Below are positions 48,284 through 60,248 of a stretch of 64,000 bases of DNA, one piece after another; positions within the stretch are counted from its first letter, which is position 1, and each line of letters starts with the position of its first letter. The DNA lies in the NCBI GenBank assembly GCA_020137815.1, contig CM035354.1, positions 5,143,423-5,207,422 of the forward strand, read 5' to 3'. The position numbers were made by a program, and so were the translations under genes. The notes beneath the pieces are model-generated. The model was not told the DNA's origin, did not search any database, and saw only the letters and a program-made list of their open reading frames with translations. The stretch comes from Hormiphora californensis (lineage: Eukaryota > Ctenophora > Tentaculata > Cydippida > Pleurobrachiidae).

Positions 48284-49412
48284 GATGGTCATTTTTTTTT
48301 TTAACTTGTGCAACTACCAAATTTTTTCAAATGATCATAGCAAAATAGCTGTGGCCACTGGAAATTTACTCAGCACCTCAAAAAATCGAGAAATATCGAA
48401 AGTTCAATTTAGTGAAAGAACGAAGTCTCTAGCTTACTCCAGTGAGGTGCTATATCATTTCTACGCCGTGAGGTGCTATCGTGAGGTGCCCCCGATTTGT
48501 AGAAAAACCGTTTGATCAAAAATCTCCAAACTTTCAGAAATGGTGGGAATATTTCTCACCCATCAGATGAGGTGAAATCCATGGAAAAATTTACTCATTT
48601 GGTGAGGTGCAAGCCGATTTTAGAGCTAAAAGTTTACTCATTAGGGGTCAAATGAGTAAATAAAGAATTGAAACTTGGCATAAAGCAAGATTAGACAATT
48701 TGCCTCCTGATTTACCGAAAATTTTCTCCAAAAATTACTCAGCAAGTGAGGTGCAGACCCTCAAAAAATGACATATTTTACCTACTTCTCCAGTGCACCT
48801 CACAGGTTGAGTAATAACCTTTGAATCGATTAGGTAGTGTTTAGGGATGTCATATGAGCAAATTAAGGCCACTTTTAGAACTATATACTCACTGAGTGAG
48901 GTGCAATTAGCGTTTGAAGAAAATACAGTTTTTTGGGTGCACCTCACTCATTGAGCAAAATTTTTGGAACTTTTTTGGTACAAATGATGGTTTTGAGTCT
49001 ACTGCAAGTATCTAGCTAGGAAAAGTCGTGAAACGTGAGGTGCTACGGGCTTAAAAGTAGCTGTAAGTATACAGTGTAACTTTAAACACCGTTTGCACCT
49101 CATAGATTGAGTAAGTTTGCTTACATATTTTAAAGGTGTTTATATTGGACATTTTTCAGCATATTTTCGAAAATTTTAGGAAAAAATATTAAAATTTGAC
49201 GGAATGGCACACGCTTTTGCAAACATGGTCACCGGCACCTCACGAGATGAGTTTTTAATTTATTTTGCCTGTAAATCTATTCCCTATACACTTTTACACA
49301 TAATATTCGTTGGAAAATAATATTTTTTGACAAAAACTATGATAAAAGTCGAAAAAACTGAACTTATGTCATTTTCGGAAAAATTTTTGCACAAGTTAAA
49401 AAAAAAAAGACC
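48284..49412. mobile_element. TIR element dense in GAGGTGC motifs
   Basis: Ends are an inverted pair: GGTCATTTTTTTTTTTAACT at left, and TTGCACAAGTTAAAAAAAAA plus AGACC at right. The heptamer GAGGTGC or its complement appears 12 times, at 48373, 48444, 48470, 48483, 48604, 48748, 48795, 48898, 48939, 49037, 49095 and 49235, usually beside an ACTCA/TGAGT half. No open frame. Most likely a non-autonomous transposon with transposase-binding repeats; boundaries approximate. Confidence 0.75.
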
Positions 49413-49476
49413 ATATGGAGAGTAGAGGGGGTGGATAATTATGATTCAAGCTGAGTTAAATTTGTGAGTGTCTCTC

Positions 49477-51057
49477 TCAATCTTGGTCATCCCCTTGGTC
49501 AGATTGATCTTGTGAAGTCATGTTGTCAGTAGTTGAAGAGGGCTCCTCAGAAGGTTCAGCAACCCTCTCCTCCTCCTGGGGAGGGGCGGTATAATTATCA
49601 GTCTCAGCCAGCAAATTATCTTCCTCTGTCTGTTCTCCTGTTGTAGAAGAAGGCTCTTGGTTCACTTGTTCTTCCTTTACAGCTTCAGAAGGAACAGGAA
49701 CACTATCTGGTTCCTCAGAAACTGCTGCTTCATTCGATTCCTGTTTTACAGACTCTACTGTTACTTGGCTAGCACCTTCCTCCTCTTGGCTAGTAGCAGT
49801 TGAGTCGATATGTTCCTCCTTCACGCCTTCCTCAGCAGTTTCACCCTCGGCAGTACCCTCCTCAGTAGCAGCGGCTTCTGTTTTAGTTGCAGCAGTTTCT
49901 GGTTTAGTTTCAGTTGTCTCCTCTGTTTTTGCCTCCTTTGCCTCCTTCCCCTCTTCCTCCTCAGTCTTCCTCTTGACCCCTCCGTCACGGGGTGGTACAT
50001 GGTACATTGGCCGGTAGGGTCGGTGTCCTCCAAAGTAGCCCCCTCTAGGCTGGAACCCAGGACCTCCATGAGTCCTGTCAGATAGGGACCGGGGTCTCAG
50101 GCACCTCCTACATTCCGTCCTAAAGTGGAAGTTGTTATTGCCACACTTGTTACAGTCCCAGTCACCCGTTCGAGGGGGTCTACCTCCACCCATACCTCCC
50201 ATGGGGTGGGGGTACCGGGGGTTGTAAGGATGCCGTGGTCCCTGGTGGTGGAAGCCTCTGTTGTACCCTCCAGGAGGTCCATGTTGGTAACCCGGTGCCG
50301 AGGTGGGAGGTCCAGATGTGGGTCCTGTTTCTGCAACCGGCTGGGATTTCTTGTCGCTAACATTGGGGTTAGAGAGCGGGGCGATCTCTACCTTGATGTT
50401 AATTCCATTCATTTCACTTTCATTGAACCACTTGATAGCACTCTCTGCAGAGGATGTAGTTTCATATTCAACAGTGACCACCCCCTCCATGGGTCGACAC
50501 TTTACACTACTCTGCCCGTACCTATCCTTGATAATGCTACCCACCGTTGCGAACTTGTCTGTTATCTCCTTGATGTTGGGAGGCTTGGTCCGGTCTAGAC
50601 CAGATATCTGTACCGTGTGTGGCTGGTATTGCTTCACGGGAGCGGAAACTGTAGCAGACGGTGCTGTGCAGTCTGTTACATTGACTGCCGCAGAGTTGGC
50701 AGCGGCGGCAGCATGTGCGGCTTGTTGTTGTTGCTGTTGTTGTGCTGCTGCATACTGCTGATATTGGGCCATGTATTGAGAATATTGCTGGTACTGGGCG
50801 TAGTACTGGGCATACTGGGCCTGGTTCACTGAAATTAGAGGGTCGTTAGGGAAGGGTTTAAAATTACCAATATGCATTTATTGTCTGCTTTTCATTATTA
50901 ATTTAATAGAATTTTGTTGAAATTACTAGCATCACGTGCATTACTTTGTTCAAACTCTTTTATTCATAACAGTCTAACTTGGCAAGCATTACTTACTTTG
51001 TTGTTGTGCAGCTGGGGCTCCAGGATAGCCGGGGTAATGAGGGTGTGCTGCTGCCAT
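49477..51057 (-). CDS. FET-family-like RNA-binding protein (FUS/EWSR1/TAF15 type)
   Basis: Two exons: 51057-50997 and 50828-49477, 470 residues. N terminus is prion-like and Q/Y/A-rich (QAQYAQYYAQYQQYSQYMAQ). The RRM runs from about VQISGLDRTKPPNIKEITDK to INIKVEIAPL, with ESAIKWFNESEMNGI in its second half. A Gly/Pro/Arg-rich segment leads to a RanBP2-type zinc finger, GDWDCNKCGNNNFHFRTECR plus RCLRPR. QY-rich region, RRM, then this zinc finger is the FET order. The C terminus differs: instead of a final RGG box and PY-type nuclear signal there is KRKTEEEEGKEAKEAK and a long acidic E/T/S tail ending DQSDQGDDQD. It would bind RNA and join transcription/splicing condensates. FET assignment likely; SARFH/cabeza-type is the same group. 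Confidence 0.85.
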
Positions 51058-52384
51058 ACCTGACCAAATAAATAACCTTAATAAACTGATAATCAAGACA
51101 AATCGCAACGTAGTTAAAGCTCGCCAAGTAACAATAACAACAAATTTGACTAGATCCAGCACTCGCCACTCAGCAGTAGGTGCGTTAAAAGGTCGTGTCA
51201 AAATAGTGTCAAAATTCAAATGTGGAGTCAGGACTCAGGAGTATGTGCAGTTTGGCAAAAACTCAGCGTTGACTTAGACAACAAGGAGCCGACAGGCTAG
51301 GGGGCCTTGGCGAGCGAGCTGGCCCATGGGCCCTGGGGCTGGAGTTCAGAATCGGAAAACGTTAAAATCTGGGTGCCTTTCATTGCTAACAATTCGTAGT
51401 TTTGGCGCGCGCGACGGGTTAGGGCTATCCGTTAGGGTCTGGTTAGGGTTTGGTTTGGGGTTACCGGTTAGGGCTATCGATTCTCTAACTGATACCGTTT
51501 AGTTTACACAAATCGGCCATGTGGTTCCATGGCTATAGCCGTTTGAAAAAAGTCGGTCTAAGTATACTCTTTTGGTAGCGCGCACCTGTAAACAGGCCGC
51601 AAGGCACCCAGATTATAATCGCGCCCTTCAGAATCAGACTTCAGAGACGGTTTTTCGCGAAGGAAAAATCAAAAAACGAAAGTTCGTCGCTAAAAAGCGA
51701 ACGCGACGTCATGTCAAAAACTACGCTGCCAAATCGCGCGCGCGATGGAACGCGCTAAAATTGGCGTAGTTTTCTTCGGCGCGCGTAAATTTCATTTTTC
51801 CGAAAATTCCACAATTTCCGAAAATTCCACAATTTTCCGACAAAAATCGCGGCATTTTCGGATTTTTTATCAATTTTTCCCGGTTTCCCACCCGAAATGT
51901 GTTCTGGTGCCTGGACACAGTGGAGACGACCTATCTACGCATGAATAGCTCTCCAGATTTCTGCCTGGTAATAAAAATTAGAAAGAACTTCTTGCAACCG
52001 AAGTTGGGACTTGGGTACAATCTTCTGTGCCCTGCCCCTGGTCACCACTCATCGACAGTCTTCCAGACTTGTATCAGCACCGTTGTCTCCTTCGCTACAC
52101 AAGGTTTAACATTTTCAGTCTCTCCCAATGATCATGATTCTTCAAACGCCAAATGTCTTGTGAAAGGAAGTACACCACACCGTGGTCCACGGGGTCGGTG
52201 ATGGTGTTGTCATTGATCTGAAATATGAGACAATAGACGGTGTCGCCAGTCGGTGTCTAGACTCTGAATAAGATACTACTTATCAGCATATATATTTCCT
52301 GTTGTTAATTGTCCTTAGTTTACTGATCATCTTGGTAGGAAATTGAAAATCCAAATATTTTAGTTACGATGTCAAGAAGTTTAA
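51058..52384. other. Divergent intergenic region with telomere-like and GC-rich patches
   Basis: Separates two head-to-head genes, so likely holds both promoters. Contains GGGTTAGGGCTATCCGTTAG and further TTAGGG-like repeats (51415-51480), CG-rich blocks (GGCGCGCGCGACGG; CGCGCGCGATGG) and a tandem CCGAAAATTCCACAATT repeat (51797-51840). No gene supported. Confidence 0.6.
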
Positions 52385-53835
52385 ATGGGGTGCGGTACAT
52401 CAGTAGCAGCAGCGAGTGCAAGTGTTGCTCCATCAAAGTCTAACAACCTCAGGTAATTAACACAGCAAGTAATTATCATGTTAGTTGACGTTGTAACTGA
52501 TACTTTTTGTAGTATTTAGACCGTTATTAACCGAAATCCCTTTCCAGGGCACCCAGTACCGTGAAAGATGCGGGATCACAAACGAGTGTCACGGTACTAA
52601 TCTCATCAGCGCCAAATGCTCGAAATGAGGCACACGATGCCAGAAAGGAGCGGATGGCAATGCACCGAGCGGCTGCCCTCGCCAAGGCCCAGGAGCTCAG
52701 TAACTCCAGGGGAGGGTACACTACAAGTCTCTACACGGAGAGTGGTGGTCTCTCTACACCCCGATCTGGGTACAGTAGGACAAGGAAAATAAAGAGCGGG
52801 GGAGGAGGAGGTAGTGATGTGGGGAGTGTCATATCAGGGTCAGATTCAGGGTGTACCTTAACCCGTAATTCAGCGGGGAGAAAGAGTCAAGTGAGTGCTA
52901 GGAATAACCAATACGCAGCCCTTGCCAGTTCGTACAACAACAAACGCAAGAAATCACGTTCAGCTCGGCACAGCTCCGTAGTGAATCCAACATCTCCAGT
53001 TGATAGTAGTGACTCCCTCACTAAACAGGCAGATACGGGGTATGATGGAAGTGTATCGAGTGGACCTTCATCTACCATTCTCCTAAACAACACCAGACCA
53101 CCCAACCAACCACAGAGACTCAGCACGGTGGTGAGTGAGGAGGGAGGGAGTTCAGAGAGAACGGAGGTCAGGGTACCTCTTCCTGAACCAATGGAAACAA
53201 ACTCTTCTACAGAACCAGATGATGAGGAGGACATGTCGGCTGGTTCAAAGGAGGACGCTGCTGAGAGCGTGCCGGCTACAACAAGCATTCATCCAGACAG
53301 TCATCAAGTTGTAGCAAATGAGAATAATAATGTTCATGTTGCAACTGGTGAAATTGCTATCAACGAGCCCCAAACAAAGGATGAAAATATGCCTCTACAT
53401 TCCCCAGAACCAACAATCGCCGATAAACCCACTGCTTCTGATGTTGTGGAATCTGAAACTGTAGATAAGGAGTTGGGCAAAAGTTCATTTGTAGAGAATG
53501 TATCAGTAGAAGGGGGAACTGAGGGGGAGCCTGTTGGTAAAATGGAAACAATTGAAACAACTGATAAAGTCGAGGTACAAGCTGACAAAGAGTCAGACAC
53601 TAATAATAAAGATAATAGTGAAGAGAATGAGAAGGATTTAGAGACTAGAAATAGTAAAGAGATTGGTACTGAGAAGGACAATGAATCTAGCAGGGAAGAA
53701 CTCAATAACAATATAATCTCAGTAGGGGAAGTGAGTGACAACAAAGGTGACAAACTATTAGACAGTAACAAAGTTGTGACTAATGACAACCCTATGACAC
53801 ATGACAATGTGATAAGCATGGCCGAGGTAGCATAG
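52385..53835 (+). CDS. Predicted N-myristoylated/palmitoylated disordered protein, unrecognised
   Basis: Exon 1, 52385-52452, encodes MGCGTSVAAASASVAPSKSN; exon 2 runs 52548-53835. Gly2, Cys3 and Ser6 fit a myristoyl plus palmitoyl membrane signal. The body (about 450 residues) is low in hydrophobics: a short helical stretch ARNEAHDARKERMAMHRAAA, a glycine/serine-rich region with basic clusters (NKRKKSRSARHSS), then a long acidic N/E/D/T-rich tail. No folded domain or homologue is recognised. It is probably a membrane-attached scaffold; several GAP43/MARCKS-like proteins share the style, without sequence match. Head-to-head with the FET-like gene. The frame is intact. Confidence 0.7.
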
Positions 53836-54509
53836 CGACTACTATTCGATACATATCTGATTTTTACTTCCTGACATTTCTATTATCAATTTGTTTGTAA
53901 ATCGTTAGTTTGTACTTGTTAGTTTTTACCATTTGATCTCAATCACACTTGTTTTATTCTAAACCCCTGCAGTATCATATATCTTCATATTTTTTGCCCA
54001 ATCTCCATTCTCCCCCACTACCTAACTACCCCATGCTAAGTGCTAACTCCCTACCTGACTACCTATATTCCGAACACCTTCCTAATGTCATACCGAGCTA
54101 TCTCGGGTTTCCGGTCTCCCTCCCAACTCCCTCCTCTCTCTTTCTCCCGTCTCCATTCTCTCTGCTGTTCCCATGACAACAGATCAGTAAACCTTGTTAC
54201 CATTCGCCTCTCATTATGTCTCCCCCTTTTCTTTTCTCCTTCTTTTATTCTTAGAGTTTTATATTCTTGTTTTCGACTTTTCAATGTTTTCTTGTTTTCT
54301 CCTCCCCTGAAATTTTCAATGTTTTCTTGTTTTCCCCTGAAGCGCGAGTGGACTCTCTTGTTGTATGATACTCTTCACTAGCTCGTGTGTAGTAGTGCAC
54401 GCCACATCACAAGCATTTACACCCCTCTCTCCCCTGATCCGTCTAGCTGGCATCTAGCTCTGTTGTACGTCGCTCCTAACACAGTAGTTATATGGGACCT
54501 ATCTGAGAC
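53836..54509. other. Intergenic
   Basis: Pyrimidine-rich spacer; a short TTTTCAATGTTTTCTTGTTT direct repeat lies at about 54275-54335. No gene. Confidence 0.5.
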
Positions 54510-57500
54510 ATGGACAACTATAAGATACTTCAGCGGTTGGGAAAGGGCGCCCAGGGGTCTGTCTTTCTGGTTGAATCAAAGGAGGATGGACAAAAGTAAG
54601 CAGTATTTTTGTTTTTACAATTTGTCAGAGTGATCCTAGGATGTTATTTATTCAGGCTACGAAATTACATAACTATATCATCACGCAGATCCCTTCTTGT
54701 TGAGTAATGGACAAGCGAGTAACCCTTTACTCAACAACCCCCTGTAACCCCTTACTCAACAGGTATGTGTTGAAGAAGATGGAATGCAGGGACGAGGCTG
54801 AAGCTAACAATGCCTTCAAGGAAGCCAAGGCTCTCCAGGAGCTGGCACACCCCTACATTTGTGGGTACAAGGAGAACTTTGTCAGTTGGGACCGTGAGGA
54901 GGGAGCCATGTTTGTATGCATTGTCATGGAGTACTACCCGCTAAAGGATCTTGAGGTAGGTTACAATTGAGTGGCCGCATTTTACCGTGCTCTGTAAGGG
55001 TTTGGTAATTGGTAGATCAAGGTTACAATGAACAGTTACTGATTTGAAAAGTTTACTTAGAAAGTAGTACCACGGTGTAACTTGTTTGTAGGTTTGTTTG
55101 AAGAAGAAAAGGTCAAACAGAGAGAAATTGGATGAGCTAGTTCTGAAGAAGTGGATTGGGCAAATGCTTGATGCGATGACGTTCGTACATGAAAAGGTAA
55201 AACTCATTCAATCATTCTTCTCTAGATTGTGACCTTCTCCAGTGTTTGTTTGTTCGACCTTCTCTGTTGGATAGGATTCTCTCCTCCTATCCAATAAGTA
55301 AAGCCCCCTGGAATCTGATCTCTGTTTTCTTCCAGGGTGTTATTCATCGTGATTTGAAGCCCAGTAACATCTTCATGCGATCCTCCCTGGACATCAGTGT
55401 GGGAGACTTTGGTGTTGCTACCGTCATGGGAGACGCCCGGACTAGGACACGAACAATGGTAAAAAACACGTACTTACTCTCTCTCTCCATTCTTTCAATT
55501 TAGCGCTGTTTAGGTTTACCAGCGTAACATCTTTCAGTTATCTAACAGCTTTTTTAAAGAATCTAGTACTCCATTCCCCCCTCCCCAGGTTGGTAGTATG
55601 AACTATGAAATTATAGTTTACCACCCCCCCCCCCTCCCCTCCCCAGGTTGGTAGTATGAACTGGATGGCTCCAGAGGTCCTGGAGCGACCCTACGATGAG
55701 AGAAGTGACTGTTGGAGTATGGGATGTATCATCCTAGAGATGGCTACCACAGGGACACACGATGAAAATGAAATCGCTTCCATTCTGGTCCAGATAAAAC
55801 ACTCTCCACAGGTGGGGTAGCATCGGGTTGCTATATAGTATTGCTAGTTATTCTCTACGGGTAGTGCTGATTCCTAGTTTGTTTTGGAGAATCCAACTCA
55901 TCATTATCAGGTGTTGGAGGAAGCCCTAAGGGTAATTCAGGAGCAATATGAATCAGAAATTTGTGGAGTTATCAGAACTATGCTGCGGAGAAACTTCAAA
56001 CAGAGGCCAAGCACTTTGGAACTTAAGAATATGCAGTATGTAGAGCATTGCATTGCACTCAGTAAGGCCAGACCGGGGGAGGCTGGAAATGCTAATGGGG
56101 TTGAAGGTAAGGTCAATAAAATTTGATGATTTAGCTTAATATCAGTGGCATGAATTCAATTTTCTCAGAAGGCTTGGTATCAGTGGGATTAGAATCTGAT
56201 TCAGACATTGTTTTCAGAGTATGAGCCAGTGCCACGGGGTAAGAGTTTGGACATGCTATTTGATTACATTGGGAAGTATAAAGAGGTCCAGGGAGCCATG
56301 TTGGACGCCCTGGATTACCTCAGCGAAATGACACGAAATGATAGGGTAGGAAATATATAATCATTGTTGTCTCAAACTCCAAAGTTTTGTTTCCAATTGT
56401 CAAACTCTAAAGTTCTATTCTGAACTTCTAATATCAGGTGGCGTTTAGTAACGACCAGAAGCGGCTGATAACTCAGGTTATGGAGACCCACATGGGGGAT
56501 GAGAAGGTCCTAGTGGCAGCTATTGAGTTCCTGCAAAACCTTCTGACTGTTGTGGAAACTAATGATATTCTCATCCAGAAGGTAGCTGACTATTTGGTGG
56601 TGGTAAAGCTGTATCTCTTGACAGCACTTCTATCATGCTATGAGACTAAAAGCTCCCTACCTTCACTTCCCTATTTCCCCATCTCTCCCCACCACTCCTC
56701 TCAACCCCCCCCCCTCCCCAGGAGACTATCAGACCAGTGCTAAACGCAATGAGGAACCACAGTAACTCACCCCGTATCCAGGTGGTGGGAACTGCCCTTC
56801 TCATGTCCATGGGGGCTGATGAGGAGGCTATTGCAGATATCGGGGAAGAGGGTGGCATTCAGGATGTATTGGCTGCCCTTAGGGCATACCCTAACAACCC
56901 TGAGGTGAGATATTGATTCTATTGTGGTGGATCATGATCAAGGTTACTACTGCAGCCATGCTATCGGGTCGTCTGGTGGTCTTTGTTTCTGTTTGTCGGC
57001 TGTTTATCACAGACATTCACAATAGTGGGTGAAAATTGCTCCTTCTTCTGTCACGCATGCCCTTCCCGAATATCAGTGTCCCCCGCAGTAGCCATGTCCC
57101 CTGGTATTACCAGGTTGCTTCGTAAATGTTTGGAGTTAGCGAGATCAGAGAAAACATGGCCAAAGAGAATGAGAGAGAATGAGAGAGAATGAGAATGAGA
57201 ATGAGAGAGGTCAGAGGGAGAGAAAGGGATGGAGGTAATGTGAGGTAATTGTATTTTTAAGGTACATTCTCTGAGTGTTACCATGACTACCGCATTGGCG
57301 ATACATATGTTGTTCGTGAGTGGGAGGGGTAAAAATGGAGTACGTGTCATGCTCTTCGCCATGATCTGTCGACAGATCATGGTGAAGATAGATCTATCCA
57401 TTCTTTATAAACCCAGCTCAGATAAATTATTGGCCGGTTTGAATTATGGTATAGGACCCCTGGCAGCTAGTAGTTGCCAAATAGCACACATTATTATCCT

Positions 57501-59575
57501 TATGACAGCTGGGTAATATTATATTTGCAGGACATCATACTATTATTAAAGCAAATAGGGAAATGATGGGTGATGGTTTTTTTACCAAATATGGCACAAA
57601 ATTCCTGGAAATGGCCTTTTGCACGTGTTGTCCCTAGAGGGATCCTGGCAACCTGCCAGCTTGAGCCTTAAACTGCACGTGCATCCTTGATTCATCTCTC
57701 TGCCGGTTGTGTGATTGATCGTTTGCTCGATTTGATCTGTTCACCCCCTGTTCACCACGTTTCGTGAACATGACTACTCAACTTCAACACAATCGCCAGC
57801 GAGTTTGGGCCATATGTCCCAAACTGGCGCTGACGCCTATAGACTACGTGATAGAATCCTACAAAATAGGTGATTATTATTCAAAAAATGTTGTCAACAC
57901 ACGTAATAACAAAGTATCAATGGCACTAATAAGAAATGGCAGTAATACGTGAAAGTATTTTGCAAATGTGCTCCTTCATAAAATACTTCAGGACCTGGCA
58001 AAAGAGGACCCGTGGTTTTTCTGTCGAAAGAATCGCTGTGGTTAATTTACCTGATAAATTTACTGATTTTAAAAATTTCAAATGATACTACACTATTTGC
58101 TTAGTTTACTGTATGACCATTGACCATCCCCGACATTCGCCCGTAGGGCGAGCGGGCTTACTAGTAGCCTCAATTTATAATGTCCCCTTTATGTAACCCT
58201 AGAGACCCATAAATCCCAAGACCCACTGCCTCTTGCTCCCCTGCCCTCCAAGAAACAGCAGAATATTGGTCCCCGGTAAATATACCCCTGCAAGTGAAAC
58301 TTTGGTAATTAACTCTTCCCTTTCAGATTTGTAGTAAGTGTTGTGGGGCACTGTGGGTGTTGACCACCAGCGACAACAACACAGCCATCCTTACCGAGGA
58401 ATGTGGGTTACAGGACATCTGCAAAGTTATGAGGACACATCAGGTATACCTCGCATGTTACTTCTTGGTGGGGATTGAACTTCTCCCTCGTGCCATATAT
58501 TTTCCTCTCAATTCATCCAGATTCCGTTTAGCTTTTGATCCCTCCTCATAACACAATTTCACAACACTAGGACTCAGAAGAGGTGATAGAGAATGCCATC
58601 CAATCACTGTGGTCCCTCACCGCTGAAGATGAGAATATTGACATAATGAGGGAGGAGAATGTTGTGGGGATGATTGTTGCAGCAGTGAAACGACACATGG
58701 CATCACCCAAGGTTGGTAGTTTCTTGAAATGTCAAACAAAATTCTTTCCCCTTCTTGCAATTGAGGCTATTAAATATTAATCTCCCCTAATTCAGGTGGT
58801 GAAGAGTGCCTGTCAGACGATAGAGGGTATAGTTGATGCAGATGAGTTGTGTGGGTTACAGCTGCTAAATGTGTCTGGGGGTGGTGCCATGATACCAGTC
58901 ATCTTGGACGCCTTCCAGCAACACGACAGCAACCAGGAGGTTAGTCGAGGATATAGGGGGAGATACATCTCCCTACTCTGATTTATAGGAGATGGATGAC
59001 GTAGAGAATGTTAGTTTAGAGGGGTGGAACATGTAGACACTATAGGAGATCAGAGAAGTATTGGACAATGAATGGCTAACAGATTCAAATGTGAGATTCA
59101 CACCACATATTTCAGGTTGTGGAGGCTATGTGTGAGTTGATGTGTACGATGGCAGAACTCGATCAATTATCAAAAGAGCTAGCCAGCTACTCTGTTGTGT
59201 TCACACTTCTCCAATCAGCCATTAGGGAATTCCCCCGAATAGAGGAAATAACAGAGGTGAGAAATGAGTGCTTGTGAGGCCCTATGAAAAGGGGAGGGGA
59301 ATTTGGAATCCCATTTGTGGATCGGGTGATTTAAGGAGCGGTGTGACTTGTTTACACACCTGTTTAAAGGGTAATTGTTCAGGATGAGGTTATACGCTCT
59401 TTAGCATGATTGTAGACTAAACCAAATTCAATTACTGAACCCTTGGGCACCCTGCCCCCTCTTCCTTTACCATACCTACAGAAACTACCACCTCCCTTTT
59501 TCTAACACTCATCCCTTATCCCTACAGAAAGCCTCCATCGCTATTGAATCACTCCAGGCTATCCAAGACGTATAA
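54510..59575 (+). CDS. STKLD1: STKLD1-like kinase with ARM-like repeats, catalytic motifs intact
   Basis: Fourteen exons: 54510-54595, 54763-54955, 55092-55196, 55336-55458, 55647-55811, 55911-56106, 56218-56345, 56438-56581, 56722-56904, 58327-58443, 58571-58711, 58796-58939, 59116-59256, 59528-59575. The kinase domain is complete: LGKGAQGSVFLVE loop, VLKK lysine, EAKALQEL helix C, VIHRDLKPSNIFM catalytic loop, VGDFGVAT, MNWMAPEVL, SDCWSMGCIILEMATTGTHD. Then come helical repeats (AIEFLQNLLTVVETNDILIQ; GALWVLTTSDNNTAILTEEC; AIQSLWSLTAEDENIDIMRE). This kinase-plus-ARM layout matches STKLD1, which is little studied; the catalytic half also resembles NEK kinases. Intron 9 (1.4 kb) holds a Helitron. 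All phases checked agree at the exon borders I could test. Confidence 0.83.
57535..58164 (+). mobile_element. Helitron-like element in intron 9 of the STKLD1-like gene
   Basis: 3' end is explicit: 5-bp hairpin CGCCC-GTA-GGGCG (58138-58150), ten bases, CTAG (58161-58164), then T. The 5' end is less certain: A|TCATACTATTATTAAAGC at 57535 resembles the TCTTACTATATA start of the other copies. The body differs from those copies and contains a hairpin near 57790-57830 and the block GTGCTCCTTCATAAAATACT, also seen in the structured repeat family. Confidence 0.65.
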
Positions 59576-60248
59576 CAGGAACCGGACTGAGCTGAACGCT
59601 GCTGCGCTACAACTGAGTTGCGACTAAAGAATCAGAGTTTTCCCGCGAGAAACTTGAGGATGTTATTTTTTGGAGTTTTTAAGAGAGCTGTGTATTATTA
59701 CTGCGAGAGTGTGTATTTTTCGTGTACATTAAATTTGTACATAGCTTATGCATTCTGCACATTGGTAAATTATGTTGTTTGTTTCATGTCTCAGGTCACC
59801 CTCTTTCTTACTTTTTAGGCCGGTAGGTACCTATAGGTATGCCCTAATCGGTATGCTCTCAGTAGCTGTGTATGTTACTGTGCGGTCGGTAGTAAAGGTC
59901 GGGGGGAGTTGATAAAATTGAAATCAGTAACAACGTTAGTGTTCCTCCCCCTCCATGGTACCACACCACTCTCTCTAATAGTAAGTGTGTGGCCTGCTCC
60001 ACTGCACATAGTGGTCGTTCCCATGGTTACCAAGCGACACTTTAGCTCTCTATCTCCTCCAATAGCTCTCTGGCATCCTGTAGTGGTTTCCCTTCCTAAC
60101 ACACGTACACGTACACACATGCACAGACAACCTCTCCGGAGTTTTCATTGGTAACTCAACTATTTACATGGTCATATTATGAATATATTACTGCTGAATG
60201 GTCTTCCTTATCTCCCTCTCTTCTAGCCCATGGTTTAGATCAGCTGTA
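59576..60248. other. Intergenic
   Basis: 3' end of the kinase gene and leader of the kinesin-like gene. Contains a lone CCCATGGTTACC motif. No gene. Confidence 0.5.

Noticed and set aside
50125-50761. Plus-strand frames of 150-157 residues opposite the FET-like gene
   Set aside because: Antisense shadows of a GC-rich real exon with clear RRM and zinc-finger coding on the minus strand.
55585-55620. Earlier acceptor with TTGGTAGTATGAACT before kinase exon 5
   Set aside because: Partial local duplication of the true exon start at 55647; the frame fails after a few codons.
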